Shown in pieces: positions 10,174-21,803 of a stretch of DNA of 64,000 bases (within the stretch, counting starts at the first letter, position 1; every line of letters starts with the position of its first letter). The notes under the pieces are model-generated. The model saw only the letters and a program-made list of their open reading frames with translations, ran no database searches and was not told the origin of the DNA. Source of the DNA: Xestospongia bergquistia (taxonomy: Eukaryota > Porifera > Demospongiae > Haplosclerida > Petrosiidae); assembly GCA_963965975.1 (NCBI GenBank), contig OZ014411.1, positions 8,557,501 to 8,621,500 on the forward strand, given 5' to 3'. Made by a program: the position numbers and the translations under genes.

Positions 10174-13160
10174 ATGGATGAATTTACTGCCACTATTCAA
10201 GCTCGAGCTGCATCTCTTAGAAAGACAGGCAATTTACAAAAGGAATACCAAAATCCTTCGAAAAGTTCAGAAAAACCTCCCATGCCAGGACCAGCTACTA
10301 AGCCTAAACCCCGGCCAAAACGAAGACAACCAACAGCATTTTCTGATGATTCTGCTGTTCCAATTGCTGAATCCAAAATTAGTCAAGACAGTTTACGACA
10401 AAGAAGTCAGACACTTAAACACACTAATACTAAACAGACAAACCAAACAGTATCCTCCCATCAGTTACAGTCGTCTCACTATCCACAACATTATCTCTCA
10501 CCAAATGAAGCACATTCTTATGGAGATAGCCAATCCACAGAAGTTAGACTCAATAAGCAGCAACCATCTCCTATTCCAAATTCAGAGACTGTACCTCAAA
10601 TTGAGCTTGATGAGGCATATGATGACATTGATTCAGTTAAAGAACAAATGCAGTTATATCTCCAAAAAGCGAATGAAGTAGCTAATAGTCCACCCCCTTT
10701 ACCTCCTATGAATGCTAATGTTAAACGTCCTGAACAGAAAATACTATCTGCTGCACATTCAGTGCCAACATTGTTCGAACAAAAGCCCTCTCATGAAAGA
10801 GATAACTTATCTACAATTCATAGTATTCAAAATAATGTGTCACAACCCATAATGTTAAATCAAATAGGTGAAGTAATGTCATCTCAGAGTCAAATAATGT
10901 TGAAAAGGCCTTCTATTTCTCATGGAACTGGGGAAAAAACCACAGCAAAGCAATCCAGTGCACCTCCATTGCCTCCAGCTCGAAAATCATCATCATCTTT
11001 GTCACCATCCCCATCCATTCGTTCTATTGAAGCATTAAACCTTACTCAGGAAACTGTTGTACCACCCGGGCCACCCAAAAAATCAGAGCCAACACCACTC
11101 AAAGTTTTTGTTGAAAAGTATGCAAATGAGTTGCCCCTCCAACTTGAAGTGGCACAGGGTACATCGGGAGGGACAACAATTGATAAAGGTGAATTGTATA
11201 ATGTTCATTTCATAAAAACAACCCAAGTTGCAAATTTGGTTACAAGCAAAGGAATGAAGTATACAGTACCACTGAATTCTGCTATTCAATTTGGTGTTCT
11301 TTATAATCCAGTTGATCGTGTACAAGATGCCATTCAAGGTTACCTATTTAATACAGCTGGAGAAATAATGTCCACGCAGTATATGCCTCCTTTAGTGTAT
11401 GTACAAAAATCATATGATGTTAGCTCTCCAGATGGTTGTGTTTATGCTGGTGAAGTTCTTGTCATTAAAGAAGTCAAACAAACTCTGAAGCAATTACTTC
11501 GGGGAAAATGTCTTTCATGTACTGTTGTTGGCACAGAAGAGAATCGAAAGCTTTTTGATATTTGTGAGGGGAGTTTTTCTACAGCTCCTGCTGATGTAAA
11601 ACTCCACCTGCCAGACATAATTCGCTATTTGACATTACCACAGCAATGCGTCCTGTATTACACTGGCCTTAATGCTCAAGATGTTCTACCACAATTACCA
11701 AATGGAGTAGTCACGTTGTCTGGAGTGGAATCTGAAAAAAGTCTCATCATCACTAAAACTACTCCTCAGAAAGACACCAGCAGTTTTATTAGCTCAGATA
11801 ACTTGATGGAACTACCAATTGAAACTGATATATTGGTACATGCTATTTGGCCTCATGACAGCAACATGCAAAAACTTATTGAGGACACTTCAAAGCATTA
11901 CAGAAACTTCAGTCCAGCTTCTCTGAATACCACTTCAATGCTAGTGTCTGAAAACCCATATCACCTTCAAAAACAAGCAGTGTTACTCTCTGCTATTCGC
12001 TATGATGAATCACTTGCAAGTGGCATCAACATTAAGCTCCCACCTAAAATTGCCAATATGGTACAATTAACAACACAATCTGAAGCCAAATCTACTGAAC
12101 CTGTTGATAATACTGATGATCATTACCAATACCCAGATCAAGCAATTGCAGACTATGAAATTGAAAAGCAGAAGCTTATAAAGAACGGCACTGATGTCAA
12201 CAGACCTGAGTCACCTGAAGAGCACTATGATGTACCACAAGTTTCATCAGCTATTTATATTCAGGATAAACACGAGGAGTATGATATACCACGAATCACA
12301 TCAACAAAGTTTAACAAGCCATCATCATCATCATCAGATGAAACAACTTTAACAATTTCTTTGGAGCAGTTGGTAAAGCAAATTGAAGACCTCAAAGGAG
12401 AAAACAAAACTTTGAAATTCTCTTTAGATGCATTAGACAAAACATTACATGAAGTTATTAAAAGAACAGGTTAGTATACTCTACTAAGTCTACTTACTAA
12501 TGTAAATATTGTATTTTTCTCTATAAATTAAACTGTTATTTAAATAAACAATAAATATCCTACTCAATGTATTAAAATCTTTGATAGTATTTCATTACAT
12601 GCATCTTCATTCTCCCTATACTCTTCATAGTTACTAGTACATTGTACAATTATATATATGATGATATCATTTTCAGTATCTCTTCTTACTGGCAGATACT
12701 ATGGAACAAGATATAGTTGTTTTAAAACAGAGCACAGGACAAAATAATCATAAAAATTATCAGACATATGGTCGTCATTATAAGTCTGAAGAAACTGAGC
12801 AATACCAGGACCCTGAAGCCAATAGACAGTTTCTATATACTTTGACAGCAGAACAGGTAATTACTTGTACTTGTATATATATACTTGTGTGTGTTTGTGC
12901 TTATATATATATGAAATTTTTGTCTTGGAATATAGGTACAACATTTATTGAAGGAGATGAATTTTCAACAATACATGGAGGCATTTGCCCGTGAACATAT
13001 CAATGGATCAATGCTTTGTGATTTGGATGAGATATCTCTTGATGAGCTAGGAATTATGTCGAAGTTACACAAGATACGAATGTTGAATGTTATTAATGGC
13101 ACAACAACAGTAAGACCCTTGATAGAACGAGACCCTTATGTACGATGTTACATGAAGTAA
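10174..13160 (+). CDS. Gene C: long GAREM-like CABIT-SAM adaptor
   Basis: Exons 10174-12469, 12696-12856 and 12936-13160 join in phases 1 and 0, giving 893 residues. An about 300-residue disordered N-terminus has proline motifs (PPPLPPMN, APPLPPARKSS) suited to SH3 domains. The CABIT domain is at about 306-560, with the conserved Cys in CEGSFSTAP. Then come tyrosine motifs HYDVPQ and EYDIPR (YxxP, the type bound by Crk/Abl-class SH2 domains) and a short coiled coil (about 730-765) that continues into exon 2. The SAM domain (VQHLLKEMNFQQYMEAF) ends at CYMK. This domain order plus Tyr/Pro motifs is the closest here to vertebrate GAREM, an adaptor in growth-factor signalling; orthology is not proven. 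ATG 10174 follows an acceptor-like AG at 10170. Confidence 0.85.
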
Positions 13161-13621
13161 TTGTCAATTGTTATTAGCACTGTGTTATTTCATTTAGCAT
13201 TACGATATACAGACAAGTAATTATTTTATTTTGAAATCCTGCTATTGTTTGTTTTCAATTAAATTGTTATTGTTTTGGGTGACATAGTTATTTTATTATT
13301 TATAATATGTTGACAAAATTTGAAGGTGTTTACTTTCATGATTCATCATAAACCATTGTATATTTCCCATAAGATATCCTACCATTACACAAGAGTATAC
13401 TATATTTTGCTGTCATAACTGATATGACTCTATCAGCTGTGTTAGAATGCTATATCATCACATGCAGTTATTACAACACAAAATCCTATACTGATAGTAC
13501 AAAAACGATTGACAATATGATAATATATTAAGACATATATGTAAGTATGTGTGTGTGTGTATGTGTGCAATTTACAAGTACAGGATGAATGTTATGAATA
13601 TTGATAAGAACACCCACTCAG
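13161..13621. other. Spacer between genes C and D
   Basis: AT-rich sequence with a short GT/AT microsatellite near 13545-13570. It should hold the 3' end of C and the start of D. No further gene is seen. Confidence 0.4.
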
Positions 13622-13624
13622 GTC

Positions 13625-15240
13625 ATGGCTTCCAAAGATAGCGCAGAGAGTAAAAGTACAATACAAGGCATAGCTGTAGAAACAATGTTAGACTCAAGAA
13701 TGGATACATGCACTTTTACAATGGACTCTACAATGGAAATGAATGAACTTGAGGAGACTATGAACCATCTGGGAGAAGAAGTATTAGCAGAGCCATGTGA
13801 TACTAGTCCAGACCCTGCTTTAGATTGTCATATGGAAAACATAGAGGCTAAGTTTCATGCAAAGAATGTTGAAACACTTGAGTTGACTTCCAGTCCATTG
13901 CCTACAGTTACAGACAAGAAAAGCAAATCATCTAGCTTAGTCAGAGGTACCAAGCCACACCATGAATATATAAATGTTGGAATACAAACAAAAAAGACTC
14001 CTCCTCCAAGACAAAAGTCAAGTCTTAAGAAAGTACCAAGTGATGATGACCTTTATTATTCCTATCGTCATCGTGAGACTAGTGATGAAGGTGGTATTTA
14101 TTACTTGTTGAAACATGTAAATATGTTAGAAAAAAGAAATGTTTTTCTTGAAGAAATGAATAAGAAACTAAGACGAGAGAACAGCATGCTTAATCATCAA
14201 CTCCAGGATGTCCTGAGACACACAACAAGTATGTAACTTAGTACTTTGTACTGATAGACAAATCACAATTCTGAAATATAACCTAAAATTGGCATGTAAT
14301 AGTAAATATTTATTTTGGACTTAAATTAGAAATTCAACATAAAGGATAAAAATAGTAACATCAGTTACTATTGCTGTAATCCTTTAATGAAAACTGGATA
14401 TTTCTTTGAATATGATAGCAAACAGCATGCATTTCCAATACATGCATTTCCAGTATTGCTATTTTAAATGTGTACAATTTTGTATTTCAGTTTGTACTGT
14501 TAAATTCTTATGATGTGACAAAAATATATTTATTAATCTATTAATATCAATTTTCCTTCTATTAATTAGAGCAATCTGAATTATTGCAGCAAAGAAGGAA
14601 TAGCAAAGAAATCATTGCAGAATATGACTGTCAAGATGTAAGAGTTAAAATTATCATTTAAAATACTTTGTTCCCTTTAAAAACACATATGAGCTATAGT
14701 GTGTCTACTTGCTACTGAGTTAACTTTGATTTTGATACTATTAATTTTTTCTTGTTCTTGTTGTATGTAGAATCTCCCATTAGGAAACACTTTTTATCTG
14801 CAAAATGAAAACCAGAACAGAGTATAGAAGGAAGGACACTCTTAATTAAATGTGCATGGTTGTTATAGCAATATACTTTATAGGTATAGGTAGTTTTAAT
14901 ATTCAAACTTTGTACCAGAGTAGTGATAACCCACTGCTGAACTATCACTCTAGGAATTCTTCATGCATGCACAGCATGTGCAATAACATTGTAATTAGAT
15001 TAATCTTTTACACAGGTACAAACACTACTCTATGAGATGGGATTGTCCCAATACATTGTTACATTTGCTAATGAAAGAATTAATGGGCCTCTGTTGTTAG
15101 AATTAGATGAAGTTATACTAGAAATGGAACTAGGGGTCTACTCAACACTTCATCGTAAAAGACTGATGCGTGTCATCGAAGGCTCTCATCACATATCAGA
15201 CATTATGACGGAGGACATATGTAAAAAGACACTTGTTTGA
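13625..15240 (+). CDS. Gene D: SAM-domain protein without a CABIT domain
   Basis: Exons 13625-14228, 14570-14637 and 15016-15240 join in phases 1 and 0, giving 298 residues. Exon 1 begins MASKDSAESK and is acidic and low in complexity. It has a predicted coiled coil near its end (LKHVNMLEKRNVFLEEMNKK...). The last exon opens with the same phase-0 Val as its neighbours (VQTLLYEMGLSQYIVTF) and encodes a SAM domain. No CABIT sequence exists between gene C and this gene, so it looks like a family member that lost the module or a SAM gene partly derived from the array. Likely a SAM-mediated scaffold; function unknown. An acceptor-like AG at 13621 suggests a 5' untranslated exon. Confidence 0.75.
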
Positions 15241-15510
15241 TATTTTTAAACTTTTTTATTTATACATAATTTCCGGACTATTAACTCGTAGGGAGTGGCT
15301 GCTTATGGGCGTCGCTATTAATGTTAATAAACATAGGAAGAGGAGTGGCTCTTTGACTTGCAAGAAAAGTGGGCGAAGAAATATTTGCTTGTTCGTCCAG
15401 TTGGTCTCAATCTCAGCGCTTGGAGTCAGGTACTTGTTTGTTGATGAAATATTCTTGATGTAAACCCGAATTACCTTATTTATATTTGTATTATATAACT
15501 GTTAAGGATT

Positions 15511-15511
<1 letters not shown>

Positions 15512-15551
<40 letters not shown>

Positions 15552-15612
15552 GTAAGTAATATACTCGTGATATATATATATATATATATACATAATATTA
15601 TATATATATATA
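15512..15612. repeat. AT dinucleotide microsatellite
   Basis: Two runs of alternating TA (about 15512-15545 and 15571-15612), separated by a short unique stretch. They lie in the spacer between D and E (15241-16076), in which no other gene is recognised. Confidence 0.9.
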
Positions 15613-16076
15613 TTCATTCCAAAGCTTTGAACACATAGTGTCCAGTCATATAATATAGCTATTATGTTGTTACAGGAGTAATTGTGCTTCTGTACTTAGA
15701 GCTATGATCAATATTATGATCATAATGATTACATAGCAAACAAACTTGTAAAGCTATTGTGATAACACTATTACATTAGTCAGGTATTATCATGTGGTAA
15801 CCATAATGTTGTTTTTTATCTTAAAATTCTAACAGTTTGATTATCTTTGTATTTAAGCGTTAGATTTTGTATGCTTGGACATCCACAATTGATCTGGAGT
15901 CATTTGTACAATGTCAATATTTGTACATGTACATTAGTCTATTAAATTAGTGTACACATTGCTAGCAAGTAAAGGATAATCTTGTTATTCATTATTAAAA
16001 AGTCGTTATTTAACAGTTATCAACTGTTTGTGATTTGTGCCCTCTAGCTTGTGTGTTATTACCAACAACAATAACT

Positions 16077-18441
16077 ATGGGAAACCAGCAACCAAAAACA
16101 TATCCATCCAGCAGAGACAGTAACAAACCTCCACCTCGTCCAAAAAAACCTGCTCATTTAAAAGGAGCTCGTTTGAAAGGTGTTTCACTTGAAGCAAACA
16201 ATTCTCAAGAAATTCCTTGGACTGAAAGTATTGATCAATGTCCTTTACAGATAGAACCTGAGCCTTGTCTATATGAGACTGTAGATTTACACGACATTGC
16301 TTCAGATTCTATGCCTATTAGTGATCTTATTGAGGAATTTGGTGCCCAATTACCATTACGTTTTCGTGTGAGTGAATCGTTGTATGGCATATGTGAAGAG
16401 AGTTCATTACTGGATGGGCAATTGTTAAATGTCCTTTTTGAAAAGGAGACAAAAGTCATTGTGACTAGAGCCAGCTGGGGTGCCGAATACATTGTCCCCC
16501 TCAATTCTTCCTTTCATTTCAGTATTTTATACAACCCACTTGGTAAAATAGAGACTGCTAAAGTGGGATACAATTTCACCTCTGTCTCTGATATAATGGA
16601 TGCCCATCCTATTCCACTTGCAGTAGTAGTTACCAGAGCATTTCAGTGCAAATCATCCTCAATAGACGAAGGACAGATCTTACTTGTGAAGGATATAATG
16701 ATTAATGAGAATGGCAAAAGGAAATTAAAATGTATCGCTGTGCCAACAAGCTTTGTTTTACTATTAGACGAAGATATTGAAGGCTGTTTTTCTACTAAAA
16801 CATATGACTTAAAAGTTTGCCTCGGTGATGTTATTGAGCATTTAACACTGCCAGTTGAAGTGCTCATTGATGGTGCCACTGATAAGGATTTTCAGCTACC
16901 TTTGCATGCTACAGTTGAGTCCTATACTTTAGTAGACCAACGGATTGAGAAATCTGTCATTGTGTCGGCAAAATCAACTCAAGTGCCATCAAAGACTGAC
17001 CTAATTGAAATTCTTATGAGTATACCTATTGAGGTACAATTAGTCAAGATATCTAAACAACAACTACAAATACTTAGACAAGAAACGCAATCTATTTTCG
17101 ACAATTTTCATCCATCTAAGTTAACTAAATTGATAGTTGATTCGTTCTCTTCTATTAACTATATTCAGACTAAGCTATTCAAGTGTGTACCTCAAGATGA
17201 TTCTTGGATGACTGGTATAAAATTATTCCCACCCCAACCACCAAGTACGTCATTTGAATTCTGCTATGATGATGATGATAATGATTATGTTGAAATGAAT
17301 GTTGGTGATAGTACAGAGGATAACTTATCTGTGCCAGCTAATCCTACCACAACATCTTTGTCAGAACCAAGTAGTATAAAAAGTAGAGATATCCCTATGC
17401 CTTTGCCGCCGAGACGTAATCATTTTGAGATAGCTGACAGTTGTGTCCTTATTCCTGATCTGTCTGCTACAGATGTAACTCACTCACTTCTAAGTCATGA
17501 ATTGAACAAACTCGAAAGCACTCCAGTAAACACTCGTGTAGATTTGGATCAATCTAAAAGTGATCCAGTTCCATATCTGATTGCTCGTGAAGAGTCTGGT
17601 GGTGAAATCAGTCATGAAAAACCTTATGACTATGTTAAATTTTCTCATAACTGTCAAAATACTATAGAACAATTGAGGCAGCAACTGGTTAATGTAGAAA
17701 CTGCTGACAAAAATACATCTGATTTATTACAGAGAGGTATGTGTTGCAAAGCTGTATAGTCATTTCACCATTTGCTTTACTGAGAATAGATATTTAATAA
17801 AGATATTAGCTTTGGCTATCATTCTATTTAAGGATATCTAAATGTTTGTGGTATTTTTTATTCTGTATAGGTGATGAAGGCCATTCATCTTCTGCAGCAG
17901 CACCAATATCATCAGCGAGTCCTACTCAAAGCCTTTATGATGTCAATGTGACTGAAAAGAATAGAGTGATTGTTGGTACTTTGAGTTGTAATGAGGTCAG
18001 GAGATAATCCTAAAAGAATAATGTGTTAAGATTAATGTTGCTGTTATTGATGTAATTAGAACATATGCAATGTAAAGAACATCACATTATGGTTATGTAA
18101 ACATTGATAATATATTAAAGTATTGAGTGAATCATCATGCTTCATTTGTACATTTGAAATAACAACTTTAGACATATCCCTAATCATACTTTCATAACTA
18201 TGTCAAATGTTTTTTTTAAATTTAGGTACTGGAAGTATTAGATCTTCTTGGATTGGGACAGTATAATCATGCCTTTAAGAATGAAGATATAAATGGATCT
18301 TTGCTACTTCATATTGACCAGGACATCCTTCAGAATGAACTTGGTGTCAAGTCAAAGATACATTGCATTAAAATAATGAGAATTATCTCAGGCAAGCAAT
18401 CCATTCAAGACTTACGAAATCAGAAAACAAAAGTTACGTAG
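16077..18441 (+). CDS. Gene E: CABIT-SAM adaptor with Met-Gly-Asn N-terminus
   Basis: Exons 16077-17736, 17871-17995 and 18226-18441 join in phases 1 and 0, giving 666 residues. The N-terminus MGNQQPKTYP is followed by a proline/lysine stretch (PPPRPKKP). Gly2 could be myristoylated, although residue 6 is Pro rather than the preferred Ser/Thr. The CABIT domain is at about 75-330; the family's Cys is displaced by one (EGCFSTKT instead of C.G.FST). The tail carries NDYVEMN (YxxM, p85-SH2 type), CLYETV, PYDYVKF, SLYDVN and a proline motif PLPPRR. The SAM domain begins VLEVLDLLGLGQYNHAF. An acceptor-like ccctctag upstream of ATG 16077 suggests a 5' untranslated exon. Confidence 0.85.
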
Positions 18442-19399
18442 TTTTAGTAAATAGCAGATTTGTTGTCGTTTTTATTCAGTATATTAATTTTTGGTGAATA
18501 TTTTTAATGTTTAAAAGACATTGTTGAGTTGACTGTGCAATAGTATCTTTAATAATACTATATATTAAGCAAAATTTTATTTAATTATAACAATGTTTTA
18601 TTCATAACAATAGTAACAATGTAATAATGATTGGTTTGTAGGGTCATAGGAACATTGCTGTATGTATATGTGTATATATATATATATTAATGTAATTGAA
18701 AAGGATAAGATAATTGTTAGTGCTTTAGTTGTAGCATGGCTAGGAGTTTATCTTACATGAAGCATATATATAGAATAATCGTAATTGTTGTTGTTCTAAC
18801 TTGAAATATATAAACTAATGAAGATATGACATACATCACGTGGTGGTTATATAAACATTTGAAGTAGATATAGGATCAGACTACAATTGATAATATGTTC
18901 ATGTACTTGTATACATTTTATGTATTATATATAACAGTATAGTATATTACAAATGAATCTTGTACCAAGTTTGTATAAGAAATCTTACTTTATTTGAAAT
19001 TAACTAGCTGTTATAATTCATAAGCGTCATAAGTTTATTAATGCCTAAGTTAATAACTTCCATATCTGCAATGACAAAGTTGTGCATTGTTGAGTATCAG
19101 AACTATCAGCAAAATACAGATGATCTTGACTGCTTGGATTATGTTGAGACTAATAAACTTTGTGCAGGAATGTTATACATTGCATTTTTCAAATTAAAAT
19201 AGATTTACAAATCAATGGTAGATTTTATTTTTTACTCTTGTTGAGCAGTCTTATTACCATCATATGTAGTGATGGGAAATACACATGTAGTAGTGTAAGG
19301 TGTGATCATAACAATAGTAAGTTGTGGGAGTTACCAAATTAAATTTTACAGCTAGCGGAAGTCATGCTCAAAATTAAGTTTTTACAGCTAGAGAAAGCC
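18442..19399. other. Spacer after gene E
   Basis: AT-rich sequence with short TA runs near 18675. I see no gene or recognisable element. Confidence 0.4.
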
Positions 19400-21454
19400 G
19401 TGCCCCTCATTGTAAACTTTAAAAATGACTGTCAACAGCTTGTTAAATCCAATGCTGTTTTTAGTATTCTCTTTTGATCTCTGTCCCAAAAATATTTAAC
19501 CAAGATGATTGCGTTATGTCCATTAGAGATGGTCAACTACTTTCTTTCAAGCGAAAAGCAGTACAGGAGAGATTTTCATCTGTTAGCGAGGGACAAGTTA
19601 TTATTGTGAATGGTATAATCGACTCCTTCCATTAATGCTTTGGCAATTGATACCAAGATTTAAACTTTATGAATGCCAGCATTGAAGATACTTGTGATGT
19701 GACTACTGTGTTAGGATCTGAAAATATTGAAAAGTCCTGTAATTAATGAGCCACTCCCATCATTACTTCAACTACATTATGAACTGTTTACCGTCAAGTG
19801 CATATGTTAGCTTTGATTTTCTTACTCCTTATCACACACTGAATATTCTACAAGTAATTTCAGACAATACGAAGCACCTGTTGTAACACGACATATTCCA
19901 TCACCTTATTCTGCTGATCAAAGTATAGACATGCTTCATATTCAGTGATGGATATCTTTACGTCATCTAATGTCCATTACCACCCCCAAATTATATTGAA
20001 GAACAAAACAGAAAAGTATATTTTATAATGTTATTATTATTAATTATAATATTTGTACTATTATAGATTAAAAAAGCATATCAAGTCAAAAGATACTATG
20101 AAGAGCAAAGGAAGTACAACAAAGGAGGCAAGACATTATGTCATGTTTGTCATAAACACATAATATTTTTATTTATATAAAATAATTACAGTTGAGCCAA
20201 TAATTAGATTATTTGATTAAATTGCTTTGCTCAAGTTAATGTTGTGAACTTACCCTTATTTGTAATGTTGTAGTTGTATAAACTTACTATTTTCTTCTTT
20301 TGTTAGGAATTCAACTAATATAGAACCTATTCAAGCAACATCATATTTACATACTAGTGACCATACCAACGTCAGTTTTGTAGCTGGTCTCAATAATGTT
20401 TACCAACAATCAGAACCAGAAGTAAATGCAATTTCAGAGCTAAGTGATTAAATTCCAAGAGGACGATGATCATTTTTATGAATTTGTTAACCATTCTCCA
20501 CTTCTTGAATACACAAATATTCCTAGACTTTCTAATTCAACTTGACTATCAGTATACATATGTCCATCCAGAAATGACTTAGAAAAGAATGAAAATCTGC
20601 CCATCAACACTCATGAATCTAGTATTGATTGTAAATTTAACATGACCAGTGAATAGTTGGAAGCCTATTCTACATCCAAGTTACACAGTTTGGTTAATAA
20701 AATTGATAGATTATACTACCGCTATAATGGAGACAAAGTCTGATGAAGGTAAGACTTTTAGTATACATGTATGTGGTTCAATTACTTGATTTTATAGATT
20801 GTAAAATCACATGCATTTAGTATTAAAATGTCTGATGAGCAGCTTGAATGAGAAGCCACTTATATAGTATGAGGTACATATATCATCACTATATCAAATG
20901 TGAATATTATGTAGTCATAGATTAATGATGTCATATCACATATTTGTCGCACTTAATTCATAAATGCTATATAGACATGTGACACAGTCTGAAGATGACT
21001 TGTTGCAAGAGCAGCAAGACACACATTCACATATTTATGTTATAATCTCAAATAGATGCTTAACAAAATTATTATCTGAAACTCAGAGGAAAATAATAGA
21101 TCTTCCTACAGTAGATTTAAACTTTAGTAAGCATTCAGAACTGGATGACACTATAGAAACACAAGGATTTGTTTACTGCAATAAAAAAGTCATGTTTGGC
21201 TATTCTTCGTCACACTTGATATGTTGTGTTTTTTTGCTTGTCTAGATTATATTAATGGCCATATATTTATGTAGGTCCTTAATTCGTTGGAGAGACTTAA
21301 CTTGAGTCAATACAAAGATAACTTTGAACATAAACAAATTATAGGATCTCTGCTGTTAAAGTTTGATGATATTGTATTAAAAGAATTAGGAGTTTGTAAA
21401 AAAAACTTGATCATATCAAAACAACGAGAACAATGGAAGGATGTGTGTTTTTAG
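19400..21454 (+). pseudogene. Gene F: decayed CABIT-SAM relic
   Basis: Broken pieces of the family lie in the expected order. Around 19515-19620 a short frame encodes SVSEGQVIIVNGI, matching the second half of the CABIT domain of gene G (SVNEGEILIVNGI), flanked by stops and frame changes. Around 20303-20600 are tail-like pieces (DDDHFYEFVNHSPLLEYTN) with stops. 20964-21245 may be a linker. At 21275-21454 a SAM exon opens after TATGTAG with VLNSLERLNLSQYKDNF and runs to ELGV, but an 8-A run at 21398-21405 shifts the frame before the last helix. No full-length product is possible. Confidence 0.75.
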
Positions 21455-21803
21455 AACCACTTAATACAAACTAACAATCAGATAAAGTTATAAAACTTCT
21501 ATGTTTATTTTTTATTGATAAGTGTTTGTATATGAACAAAATCAATATTTGTTTGGCTTGTCACAATTATTCTTTTTAAATGGAAGCATTAGTCACTGAA
21601 TATTTATAGCAATGCAATTATAATGATATGGTAGCTATAGAGTTGACATTAATGGTCACATTATGAAAGTACTCATGTCAACAAAAACACACAATATTAT
21701 TGTTGTTGTAAATTAAGTAAATAATAACACCTACTTACTATCACACTTAAAAGGACTTAGCTTTTAATTAAAGATTCAAAGCTATATATTCTGGGGGAAA
21801 GAC
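21455..21803. other. Spacer before gene G
   Basis: About 350 bases of AT-rich sequence that should hold the promoter of gene G. No clear core element is recognised. Confidence 0.35.

Noticed and set aside
15233..15463. 76-codon frame after gene D
   Set aside because: No domain, no homologous counterpart and no phase-compatible splice sites; taken as chance.
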